Below are positions 51,189-61,439 of a stretch of DNA of 64,000 nt, in pieces (the stretch's first letter is position 1; each line of letters opens with the position of its first letter). The notes beneath the pieces are model-generated. The model made no database searches. It was given only the letters and a program-made list of their open reading frames with translations, and had not been told where the DNA came from. Source of the stretch: Chrysoporthe austroafricana (taxonomy: Eukaryota > Ascomycota > Sordariomycetes > Diaporthales > Cryphonectriaceae); contig JYIP02000007.1 of NCBI GenBank assembly GCA_001051155.2, positions 4,156,342-4,220,341 on the forward strand, in the 5' to 3' direction. Both the position numbers and the translations under genes were made by a program.

Positions 51189-53570
51189 ATGGACTAGCGA
51201 CCTAGCGTGGACTTCTCGGGCACACAATGGAGGTAGCTATCTTGGAAATTTGGCATTTCTCTCGATGACATCTTCGGCAGTCTCTACGACCAGTATAATC
51301 CTGTGCCTCTGCCTATTCAAGAGCCAGCCGCCGTCCACCACGACGTCGCAGAACTCTGCTTCAAAACAACAATTGTAAAGGAACTCCACGCCTTGCTCAA
51401 AGAACGTCGAGAACAATGGCTCAAAGAGCTTCTTAAATGTTGGGACTCGGTCACTATACGCATCGTCAAGACTCTCCCGCCGCCAGCTCCTCCGACCGCG
51501 AGTCCGATTAAGTTAAAGCAGGGGGAAAGCCGCGTGGGGGGGAAAGCCGCGTGGGACCAGTCGGTATGGCGGTTAAGTTGGGGGAAATATATAAAAATAA
51601 AAAGAGTTAGTTAAGAAAAGGCTTTAGCTTCAGAACTTATATATATATTAAACTATATATCATAAAGCCATATACTTAATCCGATATTCAACAGGCTATC
51701 GAAGCCGTCAAGGCAAGCCTATCTATCCGTAAGGCCTCTATCGAGTACGGTATTCCGAATACTACTATTCGACGCTGTTTATCAGGCGTACAAGACTATC
51801 GACAAAGGGCTGAAGCTCAGCAAAAGCTTTCAGCTAGTCAAGAAAAAAAACTAGTTAAATGGATTCGAATTCAAGAAAGCCTAGGGTTCCCTCCAAGCCA
51901 TTCGACGCTCAAGCTTTTTGCCCAGAAGATCCTCTTTATTCAAGGAGACTCTCGACCTCTAGGCAAGAGATGGACTGAAGCTTTTTCAAAAAGAAATCCG
52001 GAAATCCAGGTACGGAAGGTTCGAAAGATAGCTTCGGATCGAATCAACGGAACGATAATAGAGGTAATACGGTCTTGGTTCTATCTATTCGACCTTCCTT
52101 CTATCCAGGCTATTAAGCCGGCTAACAGACAGAATATGGACGAAACTGGGATAATAGAAGGCTAAGGAGAGAATGGATTAGTTCTCGGAAGCTCTTCTTT
52201 ACGTACTATTCAGAAAAAAGACCCTGGGTCGAGGTCCTGGACGTCATTCCTTGAATGCATTTCAGCTACGGGTACCCACCTCCTTCTTTTGGTTATCTTC
52301 AAGGGCAAAACCGTATAGCAGCAATGGTTTCTTACTTTTTTAGAGCCTTTCAAAGACTAGCAATTCTTTGCGACGGATAATAGCTGGACTAGCAATATAG
52401 CAGGACTCGAATGGCTGAAAAAGATCTTTATTCCGGGCAGCCAGCTAGCAAACCCCTCGGAAGCTAGGCTTTTAATCTTGGATAGCTACGGCAGCCATAT
52501 AACAGACGAGTTTATATAGGAATGCTTCCAGAATAATATTCTATTGATCTATTTGCTTCTTTATATATCTTACGTCTTCCAGCCTCTTGATCTAGGAATC
52601 TTTTCCTCGCTCAAGAGAGCTTACCGAAAGAAGGTCAGCCTTCTGGGCCAATAGGGAGAAATAACTATCCGAAGAAAGCGTTTGTTTCTCGAAAACTATC
52701 GCTTAGCACGGATAGAAGGTCTATCTAGCCAGAATATCAGATCTGGATAGAAAGCAACAGGTCTTTGGCCTATCCGGCTAGCCAAGCCATTCCTTAACCC
52801 TCTTCTTCTCGAAAATAGCCAGCAACGCTAGCAAATCCAATTACGTTTAAGTCCAGAACGATAATTTACAGTATCTATTTCTATCCCGAACCTCTCTTCA
52901 AGCCAGCCGGATATATATCCGACTCCTCAAAAGGCTAGAGATCTATACTATCGGCTCCATAGAAACCGGCATTAACTTTCAATTGTATCAGCATAGTGTA
53001 TACTATTTACTTTTTAAGTTTTTCGAACCCTTCTTTCCCTAATGCTCGATCGATTTCGAGATCTCCTTTTGGCTCGAAATTTTCGAGTTTAACTTCGAAG
53101 AGCCGGTACAAAGAGAAGGAAGGTCGATATTAGCCCGAATTCCAAGTTTGCTAGTATCGAGACTATACAGAAGACTCAAAATGCAGTCAATCGAAAAGCA
53201 GATACTTCTGATAGAGAGAGCGACGTCGAATTATCTAGTTCTGAAGAGGATTGCATTGTGGTCCGATATATTCCATCTTTTCAACTCTTACATATATATA
53301 TATAGATATACGCTACACCGACTGGTCCCACGCGGCTTTCCCCCCCACGCGGCTTTCCCGGTGCTTTAACTTACCCCACGTCCCCGTTCGACTAGTCTCT
53401 CGACCATAAGCCAGACAAGCACGGTGCTAAGACAATTGCGCAAGAGGACAGCCTCAGCAGCAACAAAGCATTAAGACGTCGATGAGCGCAGCCGACAGTT
53501 CAAGAGGCGCACCACAATTTCTATGGGTCAAAGGGCCGGAGAGTCAACTGGCAATACAAGAAGCATGGGG
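51189..53570 (+). pseudogene. decayed paralogue of the NLS-repeat gene, split by a transposon
   Basis: Starts MD*RPSVDFSGTQW (CAG-to-TAG and later a TGG-to-TAG change relative to the intact gene) and continues ISLDDIFGSLYDQYNPVPLP, IQEPAAVHHDVAEL, ELHALLKERREQWLKELLKC. The region equivalent to residues 75-150 is shortened, and the frame reaches PPPAPPTASP where the transposon begins at 51511. After the transposon (53374 onward) the DNA again resembles the intact gene (GCGCAAGAGGACAGCC and TTCAAGAGGCGCACCAC-like sequence) with no open frame. The stop codons are of the type produced by RIP. Confidence 0.5.
51511..53371 (+). mobile_element. Fot1/pogo-type DNA transposon, RIP-mutated
   Basis: 1861 bases bounded by about 55-bp terminal inverted repeats (AGTTAAAGCAGGGGGAAAGC ... 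and the complement ending CTTTAACT), each with an internal direct repeat GGAAAGCCGCGTGGG. It is flanked by a TA duplication (51509-51510 and 53372-53373). Inside, the plus strand encodes a pogo-family transposase: a psq-type helix-turn-helix (DIQQAIEAVKASLSIRKASI, YGIPNTTIRRCLSG), a CENP-B-like part (FPPSHSTLKLFAQKIL, GKRWTEAFSKRNPEIQVRK), and a DDE domain (NMDETGI, LLILDSYGSHITDEFI, VFQPLDLGIFSSLKRAY). At least seven in-frame stops are TAG or TAA where the family has Trp or Gln. The element is inactive, but its TIRs are nearly perfect. Confidence 0.5.
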
Positions 53571-53574
53571 AATT

Positions 53575-54140
53575 ATCGATCGCAAGCACTCACTTCATAT
53601 TAATCTGATGTCTTTTAGCATTTTCTCGTTCTCCTCTCCATAGCTCCATTACCTAGCCTACTCTGAACCTTACTCTTTGAGACGCTCCTTTATAGAAAAA
53701 TCGCGCAGACGAGACCGTGCAAGACGACCGCCTCTCCAAGACGCGGAGAGACCAGCACCAACACCGACGATTCAGTCGACTAAGATAAATTGCCTACATT
53801 TAGTGTAGGGATCCACCTGAGTCTTTCTGCTTCAGTTTTCGATGCACATGAGGTTCTGCCACACACTCATCCATGTCACGCCCTCTCGCCCATACCAAAT
53901 GTCTCACAGCTCCGCCGCTTCTCCGCGTTGCATCAACCAGGAAGTAACTCACGGCGGCATTATTTCTTCCAGAAAGCATCAAAATCAGGCACTCCATCAG
54001 TTTTTACAGCATACGGGCTGTCAAACTCCACATTACCCTCCATGTAGCTATCCTTCGGACGATAGGCCTCGATATACATCTATTTTCGAGCGGACATACA
54101 GCCAGGGGTTGTCGTCGAGGCAGGTGAAGGGGTAAGTGAT
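53575..54140. other. no supported gene; degenerate coding-like stretch on minus
   Basis: On the minus strand 54.13-53.80 kb contains protein-like pieces in two frames (TYPFTCLDDNPWLYVRSKID and MYIEAYRPKDSYMEGNVEFD, then YAVKTDGVPDFDAFWKK) broken by stops. They may continue the fragment at 54.15-54.54 kb. No function assigned. Confidence 0.5.
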
Positions 54141-54149
54141 GTCTAAGTC

Positions 54150-54540
54150 AAGGGCCTTGGGCGGGGATAGGGCTAGTCGCGAAGGGCCGAGTGGAAAAGC
54201 GATGGACGAGGAGGATTGGGAGTATTGGAACGTGGTGAATTTGCCACAGATTCCCTTGTGGACTTTTCAATCTGGCTTTTGGCATCCCTGGGAGCAGTAG
54301 GGTGTGGGTTCAGCACAGCGTTTGATACTCTTTCATGACGAGGTTTCTTTTCAGACGGCCATGTGGGGTGCGATGTGCTCGCACGCTCTTCAACAGCTTC
54401 GCGTCGGCGCTGTTCTTCGAGGAGCTGCTTCTGGAGGTCCTCGAAGTCTGGAAGCCATCGACATCGGTACCTCAGTGGCCTGCTGTTGGGAAGACATGCT
54501 ATAGGCGGGTCCCTCTACACAGCCACATACTATTAGACGG
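54150..54540 (-). pseudogene. N-terminal fragment of a fungal charged-coil protein
   Basis: Reads CRWLPDFEDLQKQLLEEQRR, REAVEERASTSHPTWPSEKK, RHERVSNAVLNPHPTAPRDA and KSQIEKSTRE. An Arg/Glu coiled segment like RREAVEER is typical of the region preceding the nuclease-like/kinase-like core in fungal proteins such as the one at 55.2-57.6 kb, which is my basis for the suggestion. No core domain follows. Confidence 0.5.
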
Positions 54541-54544
54541 CGGC

Positions 54545-55210
54545 GGGTAGGGGAAAGGTTCTCCAAAAGTAAAACATAAGCACTCCATCGAACAAAAAAT
54601 TAATTGAATAAGTGAGTCGAGAATTATCCTATCTAGAGAAGAGAGACGAGGAATGGCTACCTAAAGCTCGTTCATATTAGATATGCCCAAAATGAAATAG
54701 TAATGGCCATGATGTCGGCTGCTACAATTTTTAGTTGTCCACATAGAATTAACTTCTGTCCGTGGCCTTCGCGGAGACAGTTCGCACTGCCGCTTCGAGC
54801 ATCGCAGAGCGATGCCTACTCCTACCATCAAAAAGCTCCGATTTCTGAAGCGCAGCTAGAAATTATTTGATACTCTGGGAACATTATGGCAATTTGCAGG
54901 TTTGAGGGTATTGAGGAGTACGGTCTCCTTCGAAGTCCGTAGAAAAGCAGGTACTGGCTGCCAGATCTCCCTGACCTTGAGTTCCAAACTCAAGTGTGAC
55001 ATTTCCTAGCAACAACGCAACAAGAAATGTCGGAAAAATTTATAAAATACTCTTTATTTTGTTCAGAAAGGCTCTATTGTTTTATTATTTGGGACTTTTG
55101 TGGTTGCCGTATCTCAGAGCGAATTGCTGCCCACCAAGCCTATTTGGTAGGGGATCAGCAATTAGTGAGTGCCGCTTTTTTGGTTGCTGGCGGTCGAATA
55201 TAGCCGGGCA
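54545..55210. other. no supported gene; AT-rich
   Basis: AT-rich intergenic sequence at the 3' side of the 795-codon ORF. The 169-codon plus-strand frame starting at 54996 overlaps that gene antisense and is not supported. Confidence 0.5.
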
Positions 55211-57598
55211 TTATACGCCTTGGAAGCGCCTAAAACATCTCGAAACGCTTCCCGCGATATGTCGCAGCTCTTTGGCAAACGGGTCTACTCCCTGCTCCTC
55301 CAGCTTAGCCTGTTTCCTCGGCGGGCTTTGGGCGCTTCCGCTAATCGTGTCAAGAGGTTTACGGAGCAGCCGAGCTCTCTCAAAATCTACAATCATGGGG
55401 CTCCCATCGTATAGGATGTTGCGCGACTCGGCATCGTTGTGGAGTACCTGCAGCTGGTGCAGCGCGGTGAAGGCTGTCGTGATGGCCGCGAGGACTGGTG
55501 TCTGATCGATCTGGCCAACACACCTGGACAGCGGCCGTCCGCCCCAGCTGAGCAACAGCAAGTGCTCAAATACGCCACCGTCGTAATAATATGGCAGGAC
55601 CAAGTCGATTGCGCCAAGACAGACGGGAATATGGTCTCCTTGGATGGTTTCGAGCTGATCGTAAACAGTGTTCTCGTGCCGCAGGCGGGGGAGTTGAGCC
55701 CTTTTTACGCCCTTGGCCACGAGCGTGTATCCTAATGCGGAGAGTCGCACTTTGAAAATGGACCCGATCGCCCCAGACAAGGAAAGAGGCATAGAATCAC
55801 AGTTGTAGCCGCGGTCGACGGCCAGCTGGCCGCGAAGGAGATCCAGAAACTCCAGTCGGTCGATGTGTCTTGGTCCATGATCAGCAGCGTTAGGGCAGTT
55901 TTCGTCCAACGACCCACTGCGTGCCAGCCCTAGGAGGCACTTGTGCGTGCAATACGGCCGATCCTTTATGCCTACCAGCACGCCCTCACACCGATTCGTA
56001 CTCTGCATGGCGGCCTTGTTGCGGGAGTGAATCAAATTCTCCAGCTCAGGTGATAGAGGAGCGGCAACTTTGTTGTTTTCGCCCCCGGCATCGGGATGAC
56101 AAACTAGGCCTGTGTCGGATTCCTGACGGCGCGAAGGGATCCGAACCGAAAAATCTTGGAAGTCCTTCCACCTCTGGGTCTTACAGGGAGATGAAGGGGG
56201 CTCCTCGTCCTCGCGTACAGTCTTGGAAATTCTGCTCAGCATAGCATCATGCTCTTCAGGCCAAGTCTTGAGCCGTGCAGCGGCGTCATGCCAGGCCAGT
56301 GGAGGTGGCGGTTCACTCACAGCCTGGAGAATAAACGCGAAGACCTGTGCCACGGCTGTACGGTGAAGCCTATTCTCGTTCTCGTCGACATCTCGGCTCG
56401 GCACGCATACGTGGTAGTAGACCGTAGCGGGGTCGTCTGGGATGTTGAGAAAGACAAAGGTTTGGCCCGTACAGATGTACCCATACCGGATGCCCTTGCT
56501 GACCATATAGGAGAAGAGCTGGGTGACGACAGCGGCAGCAAGGGCCCTCGATGTGGACGCAAAGTCCCTGCAGTCCTTATCGATCACATCGCGTTCCGGC
56601 TGAATCTCGGAGGCCAGGCCCATTACGACCTCTTCCCGGCTCAACTCATTCGGCGCTCTGTACTCGATGGCCACGATGGGAGTCCTTGCACTGTCTGATG
56701 TCTGATATATGCAGACCTGATCCGGTCGGGTGTCTTTGGACTCGGATGTATAGCTTTGGCCGAGATTGGTGTCAATACCAAACGACACCTTTCCCAGCAG
56801 GTCTAGGCTGCTTCGTAGCTCCGAGTTTCTGTATACAGCATGCACTAGCTTCTGGACTGCATCTTCGACTGTTTTATACTCAAAAATCCGGAGATCAATC
56901 TCGCTACTGACAGGTCGTATCGTGGTGAGGATGTAGTTGAGCTGAATTTGTGCAGGAAATAGAGATTGGGCAGTGAACGTAGATTGGGAAAACCGGCCCC
57001 AGATTTCATTCTGACTTACTAGGAAATTGTCCCACGGTATGATTCGGCAGGGATAGAGTCGGCCGGTCGGATTGGTTGTATTGCCATGGCTAGCCGAAGC
57101 AGGATCATCGACGATCCGTAAAGCAAGATCGAGGGAATGACAGGCCTCGAGGTAAGGCTCCATGGTCAGTGCTGTTGTGAGTTCTTCTGTTGCTCTGCGT
57201 CGGCGCCGATCCTCGACTATTTGGCACCACTCCTTGATTAATCGGGACCACGCTTTGAGTGTTGCCCGCCGCCCCTCCAATGTTGTCCGCCGCTCCTTGA
57301 GTATTCGGGACCACGCCCCGAGCAGTCGAGACAAAAGCTTGAGTATTTGCCGTCGCTCTTTGAGTAATATTCGGGACCACACCTTCAGTGTTTGAGACCA
57401 CACCTCGAGTATTCGCCGCCGCTCCTTGAGTGTTTGCCGCCACGCTTTGAATGTTCGGAACCACACCTTGAGTATTCGCCGCCGTTTCTTCAGAGTCCGC
57501 CGCCGCTCCTCGGCTTCTCCGCATAGGCGTCGTAACTTCTTGAGCGCATCCATGGCGACTGCAGCGGGTGCAAGGAATATGTCCAAGAGGCGGTTCAC
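55211..57598 (-). CDS. nuclease-like plus kinase-like fusion protein with heptad repeats
   Basis: An uninterrupted frame of 795 residues (start MNRLLDIFLAPAAVAM; the second Met at 16, MDALKKLRRL, is also possible). Residues 35-135 are about 14 seven-residue repeats of the type RRILKVW, RQTLKER, SRILKER, an extremely basic coil. Residues 290-400 match a restriction-endonuclease-like region frequent in fungi: RPDQVCIYQ (Asp293), IVAIEYRAPNELSREEV (Glu312, with Arg314 where Lys is expected), PERDVIDKDC, AAAVVTQLFSYMVSKGIRYG, ICTGQTFVFLNIP. Residues 605-745 are kinase-like: GSIFKVRL, LVAKGVK (Lys630), LHNDAESRNIL (HND 721-723, Asn728) and IVDFERARL (DFE for DFG). The combination resembles eukaryotic CR-type effector modules (REase fold plus kinase), a comparison based on family knowledge, not a search. 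No signal peptide is evident. The ORF is open at full length despite its repeats, suggesting selection. Confidence 0.5.
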   Translation of the reverse strand: MNRLLDIFLAPAAVAMDALKKLRRLCGEAEERRRTLKKRRRILKVWFRTFKAWRQTLKERRRILEVWSQTLKVWSRILLKERRQILKLLSRLLGAWSRILKERRTTLEGRRATLKAWSRLIKEWCQIVEDRRRRRATEELTTALTMEPYLEACHSLDLALRIVDDPASASHGNTTNPTGRLYPCRIIPWDNFLVSQNEIWGRFSQSTFTAQSLFPAQIQLNYILTTIRPVSSEIDLRIFEYKTVEDAVQKLVHAVYRNSELRSSLDLLGKVSFGIDTNLGQSYTSESKDTRPDQVCIYQTSDSARTPIVAIEYRAPNELSREEVVMGLASEIQPERDVIDKDCRDFASTSRALAAAVVTQLFSYMVSKGIRYGYICTGQTFVFLNIPDDPATVYYHVCVPSRDVDENENRLHRTAVAQVFAFILQAVSEPPPPLAWHDAAARLKTWPEEHDAMLSRISKTVREDEEPPSSPCKTQRWKDFQDFSVRIPSRRQESDTGLVCHPDAGGENNKVAAPLSPELENLIHSRNKAAMQSTNRCEGVLVGIKDRPYCTHKCLLGLARSGSLDENCPNAADHGPRHIDRLEFLDLLRGQLAVDRGYNCDSMPLSLSGAIGSIFKVRLSALGYTLVAKGVKRAQLPRLRHENTVYDQLETIQGDHIPVCLGAIDLVLPYYYDGGVFEHLLLLSWGGRPLSRCVGQIDQTPVLAAITTAFTALHQLQVLHNDAESRNILYDGSPMIVDFERARLLRKPLDTISGSAQSPPRKQAKLEEQGVDPFAKELRHIAGSVSRCFRRFQGV
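57190..57515 (-). repeat. 21-bp codon-aligned minisatellite, about 14 copies
   Basis: Units such as CGGCGAATACTCAAGGTGTG(G), TCCCGAATACTCAAGGAGCG(G) and CGGCAAACACTCAAGGAGCG(G) follow each other in phase within the 795-codon ORF, one heptad each. A second minus-strand frame (57953-57105) is also open throughout the array and reads NTQGVVPN/NTRGVVSN-type repeats. Confidence 0.5.
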
Positions 57599-57599
57599 A

Positions 57600-60280
57600 G
57601 CCTGTGAGAGGTTGCTGGCTTGGCCAAGGACCTTTTGTTTTAAAGGCAGCTAGGGAACCAGGCGGATGCCGGGCCTTTAAGGACACCTGGAGAGGCCTCC
57701 TCCACGCCTCCACACGCACCTGTCTGGTACCTAGTCTGTTAATGCCCCGATGCTGAAATGAACAAAGGCATAGTGAAACACAGTGACAGAGGCGTGGTGA
57801 AGAATAGAGAAAGAAGCTTGGTGGAGCAAAGACGCGTAGACAACGAGGCCAGCCACAAGTCACCCATTCACTTCTGCCGTGTGATCCAGCGGCAGCGACG
57901 TTGACCAAGCCTATGCGTAACGCCTGACAAGCTCCATTATGTTGTCTATACACCTCCTTCTAACGTCTTCTATTTAGAAACGGACGGGGGTGGTGTCGCC
58001 CCGCTCACGTCTCACGCCGGCGGCATGCGGCCGGGCTTCTGTCTAGCAAGGCTGATACCAGGACGGCCTTCGACGGCCTACAGCCAGGCATGGAAGAGGA
58101 GTCCTGCCATTTGTCCCTCCTGCACGAGTCTGCCTGGGGTGGTAGATGGAGAGGCGTGGGTCAACCAAACTACCATCTCAAGAGCCCAGATCCAGGGTCT
58201 TGCTGCGCCTGCTCCTGGCACGGATGGATGTATCTTGGAGCACTGGTTAGCGTAAGTTCCTTGCACACCCTGAAACGCTTTGGCCTCACTGAAGACAATA
58301 TTTGACCAGTCAGTTGGTAGCGACATCCGCGATTTCTTCCGAATACAAGTGCGAAGTCGACCACACCCCATTCCTGTTGCTAGATAGCTCGTTACGCCTC
58401 CAATCTGAGTGAGGGAGTGCCCCTAGCAGCCTAGGTTGGACCGGCGACGACATTAGTTCAAGAGCCTCTACAGCCATCTTCCCTTCCACACATTCAAGTT
58501 GTCTCCAGCTGGTTGTGCTGCCTCCCGCAGTGAAGGTAACTACTCTGGCAGTCGGGCTTCCCGACTCGATTACGATTCACAGGACCTTGTGATCATCCTA
58601 GCGCCCAGCCATTCCAACGACTCTGGCAAGTGGCCGATCCAGCAAAGTTGTACTAATTTCTGAGCCGAACATGCTTCTAAGCAGTCAGCATTCCAAGATC
58701 ATATGCATCAGAAGCGAGTATTTTAGCCGCCGAGGCTATTTCCGTAGAAAAGCCCCCGCCATCCCCTTATTCCGCCTCAGAAACGTAGTATTACGACTCT
58801 TGTGTATTCTGACGAAGCTGATTTTGCACTTCTAAGAGCTAGTGATTGACTAGGAGGACATAATTGCTTCCGGAACTACCCACGTTTCTAGCCGGCATTG
58901 CAGTTATTATTAGGAACACAAGTAGGGAAAAGGATGGCATTGCTCAAATCTTAGGTTCGTCTGTCGCTGGAGGAGGAAGACGAAGACGAAGAGGAGGGGG
59001 AGGAGAAGGGGCCCAGCCCGTCTGCCACCCCGGTCGCTGGCTAGGCTGCCGGGTCGCCCTTGGTTGCGAAACCTAACATTACTGCAATGATATTTGCTTA
59101 CTGAACCATGCCTTAACGTGTCATTGCGTTTCTTTTACTCGTATTGTACTATCGCTGGTTTCGGCATTAGTCCTCCGTGGGTCTCTAGGGCTTTTAATTG
59201 TGGCTAGCTCCAAGTTCGTATCTAATTTGGTCTGACCACAAGATCACCAGAAGCGTGAAACAATTGTATCTTGATTTGGCAGGCTACGCAGGCGATACAT
59301 TGAAGTCATCCTAAGTGAAACGTGTGAGGCCAGGGTAGTTACACAACTCAACCTTGGTGAACTTGTGTGTTCAGATGTGTATTCCGGAGAAGCGACGGTG
59401 CAGAGTCACTCCGCTATGTCAAGGTCTCCTGGCGTTGGAAGCGGAAAAATACCATAGTCTTGTCCGCTAATTTGCGGCCGGAGGCCCAGAGCTGATGCAT
59501 GATCTCGCAATTGCGCCAATGTGAATCGGCTGAGGCAAGGGTAGTTTCAGAGTCGTATCTGCTGGCGATGCCCACCAGGAGCGCGCGTAACCAAGCTCTG
59601 GGTCACAGGGTAGCCCTCATTGGTCAGGAATATCCATAGAAAACGGTTTCAGCATCGCTCTAGTTCATGAAAACATCGGATTGCTCACACGCTGCTCAAA
59701 TGTCGTTTTTTAGGCCCGGCGGGTTTGCATACCAGAAAGCAGCGCCGTACGCTTGTATCGTTTTAGCCTGCGCTTCAATTCGATTCATTCTTCTTCACTT
59801 CAAACCACCATTCTGTATTACCCCGGAAATTCCCCGCTCTCTGGTCCACAAGGACCGAAATCTGTTCAATCGGTGGTTCAAGAGCTTTGTCGGTATCCGG
59901 GCCCACGTCGCCATCATAAGCTCTTTCGCTACCATGGTTCCCATCAGCATTGCAGTCTTCAGAGGCATCAAGGGTTTCGTCGGAAAGTGAAAGAGGGCCT
60001 AGCTCCTAGAGTTAGCGAAACTAGTCTACATAGCCCACTACAGTGTCGTCGCAGTCTCGGCTCCAATGATGGAGTTGAGGTTCTGAGAGTCACCAAGAAA
60101 GGCGAGCAAAGCTGCGGGTGCGTCACTTCGATCTGATTGGAGTTCTTGGGAAGCTTCAAGAAAGATTTACCGCACCTTCTCTTGTTCTGAGAGGATTTCT
60201 GGCGTGGCAGTTGTTCTTTTTAGCCCGGAAAAAGAGATTGAAAGAGAAAAGAAAAGAAAAAAGAAAAAAACAGCAGAGGA
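57600..60280. other. no supported gene; scattered fragments
   Basis: 58.0-58.4 kb has short overlapping frames without motifs. 58970-59010 is a GAAGAC/GAGGAG purine tract. A 107-codon plus-strand frame at 59667-59990 (LVHKDRNLFNRWFKSFVGIR, AHVAIISSFATMVPISIAVF) contains hydrophobic stretches and could be a fragment of a membrane protein, but has no recognisable family. An A/G tract lies at 60236-60275. Confidence 0.5.
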
Positions 60281-60289
60281 GCGTAAAGG

Positions 60290-60880
60290 AAAAACGATTG
60301 AGTGCCCAGGAGCCAGCATATGTGTCAAGCCAACCGCAATAACCTATGAAACTGTCCCAAAGCTCTTCCTGATTGTATGTTATACAGTTGGCCATTGCTC
60401 TCCTCACCAGAGCTTTTGAGAACGGCTTCGCTGAAAATCCTCCAGATTTTCAACAATGGCCAAGATGGCACTACCCCAATGCTCGCGCACCGTTCTCATA
60501 ACTTTCTCTTATGTCCTCTTCCTCTTGGGTCGTATTTCCCACGAAATTGGCTCGACTAGGGCGTCGTAGAGAATTAGAGCCAGCTCAGGCATCGTTTCAC
60601 AATAGTCTAGCCCAGAGTGATAGCTATTTTCCTCGCCGTACTTCGCTGCAAACTCAGAGAAATGAGCAGCCACATATACCAGTGCGTTTTTGCAGATGGA
60701 ATTCACAACATCAAGTGTCATGTCCAATCCGCAGCGGATTGGGTTTGTCCATTCATCTGGGAACCCGATAATCCATTCCAGTTGGATTTTACTTATGTGG
60801 AGGGAGGGGAGTCTTTGACTCATATCTCGAGCCAAGGCACTGTTAAATCTTCTATTGCTCGAAAATATTTTATAACACAA
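60290..60880 (-). pseudogene. coding remnant, family unknown
   Basis: A 123-codon frame (60880-60509; ISKIQLEWIIGFPDEWTNPI, DVVNSICKNALVYVAAHFSE, CETMPELALILYDALVEPIS) is followed out of phase by AMANCITYNQEELWDSFIGY, CGWLDTYAGSWAL at about 60.40-60.29 kb. Both parts look like real coding sequence. The frame change and absence of an upstream part suggest a relic. The plus-strand frame over the same interval is the weaker reading. Confidence 0.5.
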
Positions 60881-60904
60881 CCAGAACCAACAAGATTCGA
60901 CTCT

Positions 60905-61330
60905 AATGCCATCGAAAATAGCTAGACCAACTCCGGAAATTACTTTGAACCAATCAGGTATTATTTATTCTACTCCTAAGAAAAGTAGAGACTTGAAAGG
61001 TTAGTTGGACTGATATAACGCTTCGATTGCACATTGTCTTTCACATCGCCAGCTTTTCAGGAAGATTACCAATGGTTTCGACGAGAAACATTTCCTATTG
61101 GCTAATGCTCTCGAAAGAATTCGAGCCCTGGAGACCCAGGTCGAAGCGATCAGACCTAGAAAAAAGAAGGTTAAGTTGGGTCCGAATTTCAAATCTGCTA
61201 ATATTGAACCTATGCGACCGGTTCAGGAAGCGAATTAGGATGCAAATAGTTCTAATGGAGACAGCGACGTCGACTTGCTTGGGATTGAAGAGGATTACAT
61301 TGCAGATGCTAGTGGAGGAGAGTAGTGAAG
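60905..61330 (+). mobile_element. C-terminal fragment of a second Fot1/pogo-type transposase
   Basis: Reads MPSKIARPTPEITLNQSG, YSTPKKSRDLKG, then LFRKITNGFDEKHFLLANAL, ERIRALETQVEAIRPRKKKK and GPNFKSANIEPMRPVQEAN. It is parallel to the end of the 51.5 kb element (YPTPQKARDL ... ISPNSKFASIETIQKTQN ... SDVELSSSEEDCI versus SDVDLLGIEEDYI). Only the C-terminal helical tail is present and no TIR like that of the first element flanks it. At 61375-61425 the words GATCGGGGGGTGACCGGAAG and GATCGGAAGGGGGGTGG form a small direct repeat. Confidence 0.5.
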
Positions 61331-61439
61331 AAATATATATATGTATATGTATTGCGGCTAGGGTTGACCAGGGTGATCGGGGGGTGACCGGAAGGGGGAT
61401 GATCGGAAGGGGGGTGGTGCGACTTATCTTTCGGAGTAC

